A DNA stretch of 64,000 nt, from contig NZ_JARXVD010000019.1 of NCBI RefSeq assembly GCF_029892685.1, positions 62,001-126,000 on the forward strand, given 5' to 3'. A program made the position numbers and the translations under genes. This document shows positions 36,135 through 44,378 of the stretch, one piece after another. The DNA is from Mycobacterium sp. OTB74. Lineage in GTDB: Bacteria; Actinomycetota; Actinomycetes; Mycobacteriales; Mycobacteriaceae. The notes beneath the pieces were generated by a model. It did no database searches. It had not been told where the DNA came from and saw only the letters and a list, made by a program, of their open reading frames with translations. Numbering within the stretch: position 1 is the first letter of the stretch; each line of letters starts with the position of its first letter.

Positions 36135-37210
36135 CTGACCTGATCGGTGCTGATCTGGGCCTGACCGAAGCCCTCAGCAAGACGGCTTTGGTTCCGACCA
36201 CGGACCAGCCGCAGAAGGGTAAGGACTTCACCAGCGACCAGGAGGTGCGCTGGTGCCCCGGTTGCGGTGACTACGTCATCCTCAACACCATCCGTAACTT
36301 CCTGCCGGAGCTGGGCCTGCGCCGCGAGAACATCGCGTTCGTCAGTGGCATCGGTTGCTCCAGCCGGTTCCCGTACTACTTGGAGACCTACGGTTTCCAC
36401 TCCATCCACGGCCGCGCGCCGACCATCGCGACCGGCCTCGCGCTGGCCCGTCCGGACCTGTCGGTGTGGGTCGTCACCGGTGACGGCGACTCGCTGTCAA
36501 TCGGTGGCAATCACCTGATTCACGCGCTGCGCCGCAACGTCAACATCACGATCCTGCTGTTCAACAACCGGATCTACGGTCTGACCAAGGGCCAGTACTC
36601 GCCGACCTCCGAGGTTGGCAAGGTCACCAAGTCGACCCCGATGGGCTCGCTGGACTACCCGTTCAACCCGGTGTCGCTGGCGCTGGGTGCCGAGGCCACG
36701 TTCGTCGGCCGGGCTCTGGACTCCGATCGCGCCGGTCTGACCGAGGTGCTGCGCGCCGCCGCGGCGCACCGCGGTGCCGCTCTCGTCGAGATCATGCAGG
36801 ACTGCCCGATCTTCAACGACGGTTCCTTCGATGCGCTGCGCAAGGAAGGTGCCGAGGACCGGCTCATCCACGTTTCCGATGGTGAGCCCATCACCTTCGG
36901 CGCTGACGGCGGGTACTGCGTGGTCAAGTCCGGGTTTGGGCTGGAGGTCGCCAAGACTGCCGACGTCTCCGCCGACCAGATCGTGGTGCACAACGCGCAC
37001 TCCGATGACCCGGCGTACGCCTTCGCGCTGTCGCGGCTGTCCGAGCAGAACCTCGATCACATGGTGACCGGTATCTTCCGTCAGGTCGCCAAGCCCACCT
37101 ATGACGACCAGGCGCGTCAGCAGATCACCTCGGCGCGCGAATCCAAGGCGCATGACACCGCCGCTCTGCAATCCTTGCTGCGTGGCAAGGACACCTGGAC
37201 TGTCGACTAG
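36131..37210 (+). CDS. korB: 2-oxoglutarate:ferredoxin oxidoreductase subunit beta
   Basis: A 359-aa thiamine-diphosphate-binding subunit of KorAB. Cys ligands for the 4Fe-4S cluster begin with WCPGCGDYVIL. The ThDP/Mg2+ motif is GDGDSLSIGGNHLIHALRRNVN followed by FNNRIYGLTKGQYSP. The CxxC-type and downstream regions (QDCPIFNDG) are complete. ATG overlaps the korA stop (ATGA), so the two subunits are made in equal amounts. Length agrees with Rv2454c. Confidence 0.96.
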   Translation: MTDLIGADLGLTEALSKTALVPTTDQPQKGKDFTSDQEVRWCPGCGDYVILNTIRNFLPELGLRRENIAFVSGIGCSSRFPYYLETYGFHSIHGRAPTIATGLALARPDLSVWVVTGDGDSLSIGGNHLIHALRRNVNITILLFNNRIYGLTKGQYSPTSEVGKVTKSTPMGSLDYPFNPVSLALGAEATFVGRALDSDRAGLTEVLRAAAAHRGAALVEIMQDCPIFNDGSFDALRKEGAEDRLIHVSDGEPITFGADGGYCVVKSGFGLEVAKTADVSADQIVVHNAHSDDPAYAFALSRLSEQNLDHMVTGIFRQVAKPTYDDQARQQITSARESKAHDTAALQSLLRGKDTWTVD

Positions 37211-37220
37211 TTCCGACGCA

Positions 37221-37799
37221 TTGACCGAAGACGCCCCGCTGGCCGCAATTGTCTTGGCCGGCGGGGCTTCTCGTCGTATGGGGCGGGACAAGGCTGTCGT
37301 ACGGTTCCGCGGATCCTCGGGGGAGACCACGTTTGTCGAGCACGTGGTGTCGACCGTGCGCAGTCGATGTGCGCCGGTGTTCGTGATGGCTGCGCCGGGG
37401 CAGGCGTTGCCCGCACTGGACGCCGAGGTGCTGCGCGACGAGGTGCGCGGAGTGGGCCCATTACTGGCGACTGCGCGTGGGCTGCGCGCCGCCGCGGCGG
37501 CAGGACGCGCCTGGGCGTTCGTTTGCGCAGTGGACATGCCGTACTTGAGCGCCGATCTGATCGATGCGCTGGTTCGATCTGCAGCCGGGTGCGGTGCTGA
37601 TGTCGTGTTGCCCTGGGATGGCCGTGATCACTACCTGGCCGGCATCTACCGGACCGCGCTTGCAGCGCGTGCCGACGAGTTGGTGGCAGCCGGACGACGC
37701 AGCATGAGGTCGCTGGTCGAGACTGCCGACACGCAGCGCGTGGTGCTGGAGCCGCAGCTGGCGCTGCGCAACGTGAACACCCCGTTTGATCTGGCTTGA
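37221..37799 (+). CDS. mobA: molybdenum cofactor guanylyltransferase
   Basis: About 192 aa. MobA attaches GMP to molybdopterin to make the MGD cofactor used by enzymes such as FdhF. The nucleotide-binding LAGGASRRMGRDKA motif is near the N-terminus, followed by VCAVDMPYLSADLI and VLPWDGRDHYLAGIYR. The start is uncertain: TTG 37221 gives the length of Rv2453c, while a GTG at 37182 inside korB would add 13 residues; neither has a clear ribosome site. Only 10 bp separate TTG 37221 from the korB stop. The FdhF-like enzyme in this window is a plausible client. Confidence 0.88.
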   Translation: MTEDAPLAAIVLAGGASRRMGRDKAVVRFRGSSGETTFVEHVVSTVRSRCAPVFVMAAPGQALPALDAEVLRDEVRGVGPLLATARGLRAAAAAGRAWAFVCAVDMPYLSADLIDALVRSAAGCGADVVLPWDGRDHYLAGIYRTALAARADELVAAGRRSMRSLVETADTQRVVLEPQLALRNVNTPFDLA

Positions 37800-37955
37800 G
37801 CAGATCTAGCAAATTCTTCGGCTCATTGATTCGCGGCTCAATTAGGCCGAAAACACGTAATTCGCATTCTTTGTGACTGGTGTGGCGTGTGGTCGACGAC
37901 CAAATGCCGCCAGAAATTGGGTGCGGACTGACTGCGCCTACTTTTGGGAAATTTG

Positions 37956-37980
37956 AAATATGTTGTGGCGCAACATATTT
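37956..37980. promoter_or_regulatory. perfect inverted repeat in AT-rich intergenic region
   Basis: AAATATGTTG and CAACATATTT flank TGGCG, in a strongly AT-rich context unlike the rest of the window. It could be an operator or an RNA hairpin. It lies 157 bp past mobA and about 700 bp before rpfE. Confidence 0.5.
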
Positions 37981-38248
37981 GAATAGAGATAAGGGAATTA
38001 TGCCTGCATGGACGGTCAGCGAGGCGCCGGCTCGCTATGTGGTTATTTAGCGGGTCGGGACGCAATTCCCGTCGCTCGGATTTGCCGGGTTGAGACCATC
38101 TTGTGATTGTGCTGAACGGGGCCTTGTAACGCGGTTGTTGACGTCGACACGCCGGTTCTGACCTGCGCCTGGTCCGAAAATATAGTCATGATCTGCGACA
38201 ATTGTGACAGCTGTGAATGCAATATTGTGCGCCAGACCACAATTTCAT

Positions 38249-38264
38249 AGTGACGTCGGTCACA
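38249..38264. promoter_or_regulatory. CRP-like binding site upstream of rpfE
   Basis: AGTGACGTCGGTCACA matches the mycobacterial CRP consensus TGTGA-N6-TCACA at nine of ten fixed positions. CRP (Rv3676) is known to control rpfA, another resuscitation factor, in M. tuberculosis. Confidence 0.5.
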
Positions 38265-38456
38265 AAATTTGTGGCCGAACTATTGGGCAAGTGCCCCGGT
38301 GTTTACCCTGTGACCTGCTTTTATTCATCAAAATTTCGGTCGTAACCATCTTGTTATCTGACCGCAACAGATTCGACATAGCACTTCGGGTTCTTGCTAC
38401 GGTCGTCGTACTGCTCCACAAGAGCAAACAATTGCAAAACCATGAACCTGCGTGTG

Positions 38457-38600
38457 AGCGGGGTTGCGGTGGGACCTAGGCAGACTGCCTCTCGTCCATT
38501 TGGTCCGTCTGGCCTCACGCCAGCGTGACGTAAAGCTTCCCCGCTGTCGTGCCCGACAGAGACGGCACGATCCAGTTCCCCTTTCGTCTGCTCGGCAGAC
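38457..38600 (+). ncRNA. candidate structured 5' leader of rpfE
   Basis: AGCGGGG (38457-38463) can pair with CCCCGCT (38539-38545), enclosing AGGCAG-A-CTGCCT (38478-38490) and TCACGC-CA-GCGTGA (38515-38528). Two more hairpins follow: TCGTGCC/GGCACGA (38547-38570) and GTCTGC-TCG-GCAGAC (38586-38600). The rpfE ribosome site is 50 nt further. The hallmark conserved segments of the c-di-AMP (ydaO) riboswitch, which controls other actinobacterial rpf genes, were not found. Confidence 0.4.
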
Positions 38601-38660
38601 AGAAGTTTCGCGCCGCCTATGTGCGGGCGTGGGTGGCGCGCGCTCGGCGAGAGGAATCAC

Positions 38661-38984
38661 GTGAAGAACATCCGCAAGACGTTTGGGCTGGCCGCCGTTG
38701 CTGGGGCGCTCGTTGCAGCGCCGATGGCCATCGGGGCCGGTACCGCTAATGCGGACAGCCACAACTGGGATGCAGTTGCGGCTTGTGAATCGGGTGGCAA
38801 CTGGGCCATTAACACCGGCAACGGTTACTACGGTGGCCTGCAGTTCACCCTGAGCACCTGGCGGGCCAACGGCGGCTCAGGCATGCCGCACCAGGCCAGC
38901 AAGTCGGAGCAGATCCGGGTCGCCGAGAACATTGCGCACAGCCAGGGCATGGGCGCATGGCCCGTGTGTGGCGGCCGCGGCTAG
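38661..38984 (+). CDS. rpfE: resuscitation-promoting factor
   Basis: A 107-aa secreted peptidoglycan hydrolase (lytic transglycosylase-like) of the Rpf family, which promotes regrowth of dormant cells. A signal peptide (KNIRKTFGLAAVAGALVAAPMAIGAGTANA) is followed at once by the Rpf domain: WDAVAACESGGNWAINTGNGYYGGLQF with the catalytic Glu in ACESGGNW, and two cysteines (AACES, WPVCGG). There is no extra domain, so it is a minimal Rpf, shorter than M. tuberculosis RpfE, which has a Pro-rich N-terminal region. GTG 38661 is preceded by AGAGGA. The locus position (mobA-rpfE) supports the name. A long regulatory region lies upstream. Confidence 0.93.
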   Translation: MKNIRKTFGLAAVAGALVAAPMAIGAGTANADSHNWDAVAACESGGNWAINTGNGYYGGLQFTLSTWRANGGSGMPHQASKSEQIRVAENIAHSQGMGAWPVCGGRG

Positions 38985-39015
38985 ATCACGCCTTCAGGCG
39001 CTGACAAGCCCCAAA

Positions 39016-39062
39016 AACGACGCAACGGTGTCGGACCTTACGGTCCGGCACCGTTCGTCGTT
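39016..39062. terminator. long hairpin terminator between rpfE and convergent gene
   Basis: A stem of about 21 bp with one bulged C and one wobble pair around a TTAC loop (left arm from AACGACG, right arm from GGTCCGG). It ends 6 bp before the convergent gene's stop and can serve both strands. Confidence 0.8.
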
Positions 39063-39068
39063 ACCGGA

Positions 39069-40284
39069 TCAGAGTGTCGGCGGCCGGAAGGCGCTACTGG
39101 CGGCGATGACAGCCATCTGCTGCATCAGCAGCTTCTCCGGGATCAGTGTGGTCGCATGAGAGGCGAGCACGCTCAGAACGTTCGGCTGCAGGTTTACGGC
39201 CCGGCCGATCAACTCGGCCTGACGCGCCACCCTGCGTACCCGTGAGCGCCGCAGCGCGACGAACTCCGAGAACGCCCGGGGCAGGTTGGCGTCTGCGGCG
39301 ACGCACCGCGCCAGGATCGCGGCGTCCTCGAGGCCCTGGCAACCGCCCTGACCCAGATGCGGGCGCATCGGGTGCGCGGCATCCCCCGACCAGCACGATC
39401 GGCCCGCGCGACCAGGTCCGGGCCAGAACGCGGTCCTCGATGTCATTGCGCAGCACCGCCTCGGGCTGGGTCGCGGCGAGCAGATCGGGGATCGGATCGG
39501 CCCAGGATGCGAACTTGCGCTGTACATAGACCAGCTCGCCCTGTGGAGCTCGGCCGTCAGCCGGGCAGACATCGGTGGCGAACCAGTACGTCTTATCGGG
39601 ACCCAGTTGCACATGTCCGAACGACACTGCCGGTCCCAGCGTTTCTCCGGCCAACTCGGCAGGCAGGGCGCGCTCGGCAATGCCGCGCCAGGCTGTGTAC
39701 CCCGCGTACTTGCGGGGCAATGCACCGTTGAGGTGGTGAGCCACCGTGGACCCGATGCCATCGGCACCGATCGCGGCCGCTGCATCGCAGACGTCGCCGT
39801 CGGAGAATCGGACCCGCACCCCGTCGCTGGTCATGGTCAACTCGCTGACCATGGCGCCTGACCTGATGGTGCCCGGGATCAGGGCAGAAGCCAGCAGGTT
39901 GGTCAGCGTCGCCCTGGTGATCACCAGCGCGGGCTCACCCAGGGCGTTGACAATCCGATTGCCCGCCGGCCGACGCAGCCACGTGCCATCGCGCCAGCGC
40001 ACCGCACCGGCGGTAACTTGCCCACCGGCCACCCGGGCCGCGTCGCCGAGCCCCAGTTCATCGAGTGCGGCCAGCGCATTGGGCCAGATGCTGATACCGG
40101 CGCCTTCGGCGCTCACCGGCGAGTCCGCAGTGCCGGGTCTGGCTTCGACAACCGTGACCTGACATCCGATCTGCTGCAGCCCGACCGCGGTAGCCAAGCC
40201 GGCGATGCCTGCACCGACTACAAGGGGCGTTCCGTCACGTGATGACCCTAACGTCGACCGATGCTCTGTCGGTCCGCCGGTCAT
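39069..40284 (-). pseudogene. FAD-dependent monooxygenase, frameshifted
   Basis: Group A flavin monooxygenase (PHBH fold) split across two frames. From ATG 40284 the frame carries the FAD-binding VVGAGIAGLATAVGLQ, the DG motif IGADGIGSTV and continues to RTWSRGPIVLVG. A run of five C residues on the plus strand (39383-39387) then shifts it out of frame. The second FAD motif GDAAHPMRPHLGQGGCQGLEDA and the C-terminus, ending at 39069, are read in the next frame. Removing one base from the run restores one protein of about 404 aa. It may be a recent inactivation, a phase-variable tract or a sequencing error. The substrate is unknown. Divergent from the S9 peptidase by only 16 bp. Confidence 0.85.
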
Positions 40285-40300
40285 GTGCTACCAACGGGAC

Positions 40301-42280
40301 ATGGCCGGAACTTTATTCCACGACCTGGACGCCTACTTCGCATTGCCTCGGGTGTCCGGGCTTGCAGTGTCGCCCGACGGCACCCGCGTAGTCACGATGA
40401 TCAGCGAGCTGAACAGCAAAGGCACCGAATACGTCACCGCTGCTTGGGAACTCGATCCGAACGGCGTGCGGTCGGCTCGACGGCTGACCCGCGGGGCCAG
40501 GGGGGAGTCCAAGCCGGCCTTTACCGTGGCCGGTGATCTTCTGTTCGTGGCGTCCCGTGCTACGGACGGCGAAGATGAACCACCCGCTGCGCTGTGGTCG
40601 CTACCGTCGGATGGTGGTGAAGCACAACAGCTTTTGAGCCTCCCGGGTGGGGTCAGCGAGGTGCATCCGGCTAGCGGAGCCGACGTCGTGTTGGTGACCG
40701 CACCGATGCTCCCGTCGGCGGGCACCACCGATGACGACAAGCGATTGCGCTCGTTGCGCAAGGACCACGCCATCTCGGCAATCCTGCACACTGGCTATCC
40801 GGTTCGCTACTGGGACCATGACCTTGGCCCGGACGAACCCCATCTCCTGGCTGTCGGCGACGGCAAGGCCCGTGACGTCACCCCGCAACCCGGCGATGGG
40901 CTGCGCGAGGCCGCCGTCGACGTCAGTGCCGACGGAAGCTTCGTGGTTGCCTCTTGGCAGCAGCCTGGTCCGGGCACCTCGCAGCGTGGTGTGCTCGTAC
41001 GCATCGATGTCGCATCCGGTGAACGAGTCGTCATCGCCGAGGATTCGGCCGCCGACTTTGGCCATCCGGCCATTTCACCTGACGGTACTGCGGTCGCCTT
41101 TACCCGGGAAACCCATTCCACGCCGCAGCAGGCACCGCGGATCACCTTGTGCTGCATGAAGTTCGGAGCCGAGCTGACCGAACTTACCGCGGCCTGGGAC
41201 CGCTGGCCGACCTCGGTGGCTTGGTCGGCCGACGGCGCCACACTGTTGGTCACCGCCGACGACAATGGCCGTGGACCGATTTTCGGCGTCGATCCGAGCA
41301 CTGGGACGGTAACCCAGCTGACCCGTGATGATTTCAGCTACAGCGACGTGCGGCCTGCCCCCGGTGGTGTGGTGTTCGCCCTTCGCAGCAATTACCTGAC
41401 CCCGCCACACCCGGTCGGCATTGGCACAGATGGCACTGTCACAGTGCTGCAATGCGTCGAATTCCCAGAAATACCAGGAGAATTGGTCGATCTTACCGCC
41501 GATGCGCCGGACGGGGTCCCAGTGCGATCCTGGCTGGCCCTGCCGGCCGGCGACGAACGGGCACCGCTGCTGCTGTGGGTGCACGGAGGCCCATTGGGCA
41601 GCTGGAACACCTGGCACTGGCGATGGAACCCATGGTTGCTCGCCGCACAGGGCTACGCGGTGCTGCTTCCGGACCCGGCACTCTCCACCGGCTATGGCCA
41701 GGACTTCATCCAACGTGGCTGGGGTGCATGGGGTTTCGCGACCTATACCGACCTGATGGCGGCCGTCGATGCGGCGCTTGAGCATCCCCGCGTCGACACC
41801 ACCCGGATCGCGGCGATGGGGGGCTCGTTCGGCGGTTACATGGCCAACTGGATCGCCGGGCACACTGACCGCTTTCATGCCATTGTCACCCACGCCAGCC
41901 TGTGGGCGCTGGACCAGTTCGGGCCCACCACCGACAGCGCTTACTGGTGGGCTCGGGAGATGAGTTCCGATATGGCCGAACGTAATTCGCCACACCTGCA
42001 CGTCGAGAACATTAGCACTCCGATGCTGGTGATCCACGGCGACAAGGACTATCGGGTCCCCATCGGGGAAGGCTTACGGCTCTGGTACGACCTGCTGACC
42101 CGCTCCGGGTTGCCCGCCGACGGCACCGGTGCCACGGTGCATCGGTACCTGTATTACCCGTCCGAGGGGCACTGGATCGCCGCGCCGGGGCACGCCAAGA
42201 TTTGGTACCAGGTGGTCATCGCATTTCTGGCTCAACACGTGCTGGGGCAGACGGTCGACCTCCCCGAGACTCTTGGTTAG
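40301..42280 (+). CDS. S9 family prolyl oligopeptidase-like serine peptidase
   Basis: A 659-aa cytosolic acyl-aminoacyl/dipeptidyl peptidase-like enzyme. The first 380 residues form WD40-like propeller repeats (VSPDGTRVVTM, ISPDGTAVAFT). The alpha/beta-hydrolase domain follows with LLWVHGGPLGSW, nucleophile Ser in GGSFGGYMANW, Asp in HGDKDYRVP and His in SEGHWI. ATG 40301 was chosen because DLDAYFALPRVSGLAVSPDG is typical of the family start; an ATG at 40283 would add six residues. Substrate peptides are unknown. It is inserted, with the broken monooxygenase, between rpfE and the Rv2449c-type gene relative to M. tuberculosis. Confidence 0.9.
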   Translation: MAGTLFHDLDAYFALPRVSGLAVSPDGTRVVTMISELNSKGTEYVTAAWELDPNGVRSARRLTRGARGESKPAFTVAGDLLFVASRATDGEDEPPAALWSLPSDGGEAQQLLSLPGGVSEVHPASGADVVLVTAPMLPSAGTTDDDKRLRSLRKDHAISAILHTGYPVRYWDHDLGPDEPHLLAVGDGKARDVTPQPGDGLREAAVDVSADGSFVVASWQQPGPGTSQRGVLVRIDVASGERVVIAEDSAADFGHPAISPDGTAVAFTRETHSTPQQAPRITLCCMKFGAELTELTAAWDRWPTSVAWSADGATLLVTADDNGRGPIFGVDPSTGTVTQLTRDDFSYSDVRPAPGGVVFALRSNYLTPPHPVGIGTDGTVTVLQCVEFPEIPGELVDLTADAPDGVPVRSWLALPAGDERAPLLLWVHGGPLGSWNTWHWRWNPWLLAAQGYAVLLPDPALSTGYGQDFIQRGWGAWGFATYTDLMAAVDAALEHPRVDTTRIAAMGGSFGGYMANWIAGHTDRFHAIVTHASLWALDQFGPTTDSAYWWAREMSSDMAERNSPHLHVENISTPMLVIHGDKDYRVPIGEGLRLWYDLLTRSGLPADGTGATVHRYLYYPSEGHWIAAPGHAKIWYQVVIAFLAQHVLGQTVDLPETLG

Positions 42281-42290
42281 GTTTGCAATC

Positions 42291-43547
42291 ATGACCGGAC
42301 CGCAGCGCGAATTTGACATCGTTCTTTACGGAGCAACCGGCTTCGCCGGAGAGCTCACCGCGAAGTATTTGGCCACGACCGCGGGGGCGGCGCGGATTGC
42401 CCTGGCCGGGCGATCGGTGGAAAAGCTGAAAGGCGTGCGCGATTCACTGGGGCCGGCCGCAAAGGACTGGGCGCTGATCGAGGCCAACGCATCGGCGCAA
42501 GCGACGCTCGATGCCATGGCGGAGCGCACCCAGGTCGTCGTCACCACCGTCGGCCCCTACACCAAGTACGGCTTACCCATGGTCGCGGCGTGCGCGAAAG
42601 CGGGAACCGATTACGCCGACCTGACCGGCGAGACCATGTTCGTCCGGGACAGTATCGATCAGTTTCACAAGGAAGCCGTCGACACCGGCGCCCGCATCGT
42701 GCACGCCTGTGGATTCGATTCCATCCCTTCGGATCTCACCGCTTACGCACTGTACAAGCGGGCGCAGCAGGACGCGGCAGGCGAACTGACCGACACCGAC
42801 TTCGTGCTGCGCGGTTTCTCGGCTGGGGTGTCCGGCGGCACCGTCGCGTCGATGTTCGAGTTCATGTCCGCGGCTTCGGCCGATCCCCAGGTGCGGCGTG
42901 CCCTGACCGACCCGTACACGCTGAGCACCGACCGCGCCGCTGAGCCCGAGCTGGGTCATCAGTCCGATGCACCATGGCGCCGTGGTCGCGACATCGCGCC
43001 AGAACTCGACGGGATCTGGACCGGAGCGTTCGTAATGGGTCCACCCAACGTGCGCATCGTGCGGCGCAGCAACGCCCTGCTGGACTGGGCATATGGCCGA
43101 CGCTTCCGGTACTCGGAGAACATGAGCCTGGGGTCCTCGCCGATCGCGCCCATCGCCTCCGCCATGGGAACCGCGGCCAACGCAACGATCATGGGCCTGG
43201 GCACGCGATTCTTCGACAAGGTGCCCCGCGGCCTGGTGGAGCGTCTTGCCCCGGCTCCGGGCACCGGGCCCAGCGAAAAAGCCCGGGACAACGGCTATTA
43301 CCGGGTCGAGACGTACACCCGTACCACCACAGGTGCCCGATACCGGGCGATCATGGCACAGCAGGGCGACCCCGGTTACAAGGCCACCTCGTTGCTGCTG
43401 GGTGAGTGCGGGCTGGCTTTGGCCTTCGACCGCGACCGACTGTCCGACCAGCGTGGCGTGCTGACCCCGGCCGCGGCAATGGGCGATGTGCTGCTGACTC
43501 GACTGCCTGCCGCCGGTGTCACCCTGGAGGTTGAATCGCTGGGCTGA
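42291..43547 (+). CDS. saccharopine-dehydrogenase-like / trans-acting enoyl reductase family protein
   Basis: A 418-aa NAD(P)-binding protein of the Rv2449c/Rv2953 family. The N-terminal Rossmann motif is DIVLYGATGFAGELTAKYLA, followed by TTVGPYTKYGLPMVAACA and CGFDSIPSDL. Rv2953 is a trans-acting enoyl reductase in phthiocerol and glycolipid synthesis; the role of the Rv2449c branch is not established, so a lipid-related reductase is inferred. ATG 42291 follows TAGGTT by 7 nt, so it may be nearly leaderless. It lies 10 bp after the S9 peptidase stop. Confidence 0.85.
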   Translation: MTGPQREFDIVLYGATGFAGELTAKYLATTAGAARIALAGRSVEKLKGVRDSLGPAAKDWALIEANASAQATLDAMAERTQVVVTTVGPYTKYGLPMVAACAKAGTDYADLTGETMFVRDSIDQFHKEAVDTGARIVHACGFDSIPSDLTAYALYKRAQQDAAGELTDTDFVLRGFSAGVSGGTVASMFEFMSAASADPQVRRALTDPYTLSTDRAAEPELGHQSDAPWRRGRDIAPELDGIWTGAFVMGPPNVRIVRRSNALLDWAYGRRFRYSENMSLGSSPIAPIASAMGTAANATIMGLGTRFFDKVPRGLVERLAPAPGTGPSEKARDNGYYRVETYTRTTTGARYRAIMAQQGDPGYKATSLLLGECGLALAFDRDRLSDQRGVLTPAAAMGDVLLTRLPAAGVTLEVESLG

Positions 43548-43645
43548 ATTCATGCACGGCGCGCGGAACCGCCGTGCATCGGCTCCTTCGCGACTAGTGT
43601 CGATAGGGAGGTTTTTCACATCACGGCGACGAAGGTGGACATGCC

Positions 43646-44296
43646 ATGGCTGGTCTCGATGATTTGCTCAATGAGATTCCGACGCAACAGATTGCCAACC
43701 AACTTGGTGCGGACGAAGGTGAGGTGAACAGCGCCATCCAGACGCTGGTTCCGCTGTTGGTCGGCGGCCTGCAGCACAACGCGCAGAACCCGGATCATGC
43801 CGCCGATATTGAGAACGCCGCCAACAACCAGGCGGCCAGTGGTCTGCTCGACGGCGGGGTCAGCGTCGATCAGGTCAACCAGGAGGACGGGGCCAACGCC
43901 ATCTCCAAGATTTTCGGCGGCAACAGCACCGATCAGGTGGCTGCGGCTCTGGCGGGCGGCGGAGTAGGCAACAGCGGCCTGATCCAGAAATTGCTGCCCA
44001 TTCTGGCGCCCATCGTGCTCGCGTACATCGGCAAGCAGCTCGGCGGCGGGCTGGGCCAGGCCCAAGCCCAGCCGCAGGCTCAGGCGCCGGCGCAAGCCGG
44101 TGGCGGCGGGCTCGGTGACGTGCTGGGCAACATTCTGGGTGGGGCGCTCGGTGGAGGTGCCGCCGGCGGCAACAACAACCCCCTCGGCAGCATCCTGGGC
44201 AACGTGCTGGGCGGCGCGCTCGGCGGCGGTGCGAGTGGCACAGGCAACAATCCGCTCGGCGAGATCCTGGGCGGCCTGCTGGGTGGCCGCAAGTAG
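43646..44296 (+). CDS. DUF937 (YidB-like) protein with Gly/Leu C-terminal repeats
   Basis: 216 aa. The N-terminal 130 residues match DUF937: LLNEIPTQQIANQLGADEGEVNSAIQTLVPLLVGGLQHNA, then KIFGGNSTDQVAAALA and LIQKLLPILAPIVLAYIGKQLGGG. After a Gln/Ala-rich linker, the C-terminus has three imperfect copies of a Leu/Gly motif (LGDVLGNILGGALGGG, LGSILGNVLGGALGGG, LGEILGGLLGGRK), predicted amphipathic or aggregation-prone. No signal peptide. Function is unknown for the family. ATG 43646 is preceded by GACGAAGGTGGAC. A hairpin separates it from valS. Confidence 0.82.
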   Translation: MAGLDDLLNEIPTQQIANQLGADEGEVNSAIQTLVPLLVGGLQHNAQNPDHAADIENAANNQAASGLLDGGVSVDQVNQEDGANAISKIFGGNSTDQVAAALAGGGVGNSGLIQKLLPILAPIVLAYIGKQLGGGLGQAQAQPQAQAPAQAGGGGLGDVLGNILGGALGGGAAGGNNNPLGSILGNVLGGALGGGASGTGNNPLGEILGGLLGGRK

Positions 44297-44315
44297 CGGC
44301 ATAGGTGTAACCGAC

Positions 44316-44359
44316 CCCGCGGGCAGTCAATCAAGGGCACTTTCACGACTGCTCGCGGG
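44316..44359. terminator. hairpin between DUF937 gene and valS
   Basis: CCCGCGGGCAGTC pairs with GACTGCTCGCGGG (one mismatch) across an 18-nt loop. It ends just upstream of the valS -10 box, so it terminates the preceding gene rather than acting in the valS leader. Confidence 0.55.
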
Positions 44360-44366
44360 ACTTACC

Positions 44367-44372
44367 TAGAAT
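44367..44372 (+). promoter_or_regulatory. putative leaderless -10 box of valS
   Basis: TAGAAT ends 6 nt before GTG 44379. No ribosome site is present, so the mRNA probably begins at the start codon. Confidence 0.55.
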
Positions 44373-44378
44373 TGGCCG

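Larger units (their letters stand above)
37800..38456. other. long AT-rich intergenic region upstream of rpfE
   Basis: No convincing gene: open frames on both strands are short, lack homology and lack ribosome sites. Composition is far more AT-rich than the flanks. It contains the palindrome at 37956-37980, a CRP-like site at 38249-38264 and an overlapping CACAAA-A-TTTGTG palindrome (38261-38273). TTGTGACAGCTGTGA near 38200 may be a half-matching second CRP site. I interpret it as an extended control region for rpfE. Confidence 0.5.

Noticed and set aside
38457..38660. c-di-AMP (ydaO) riboswitch before rpfE
   Set aside because: Expected from other actinobacterial rpf genes, but the conserved segments (such as CCGAAUCCGUCAGCUAACC-like) are missing.
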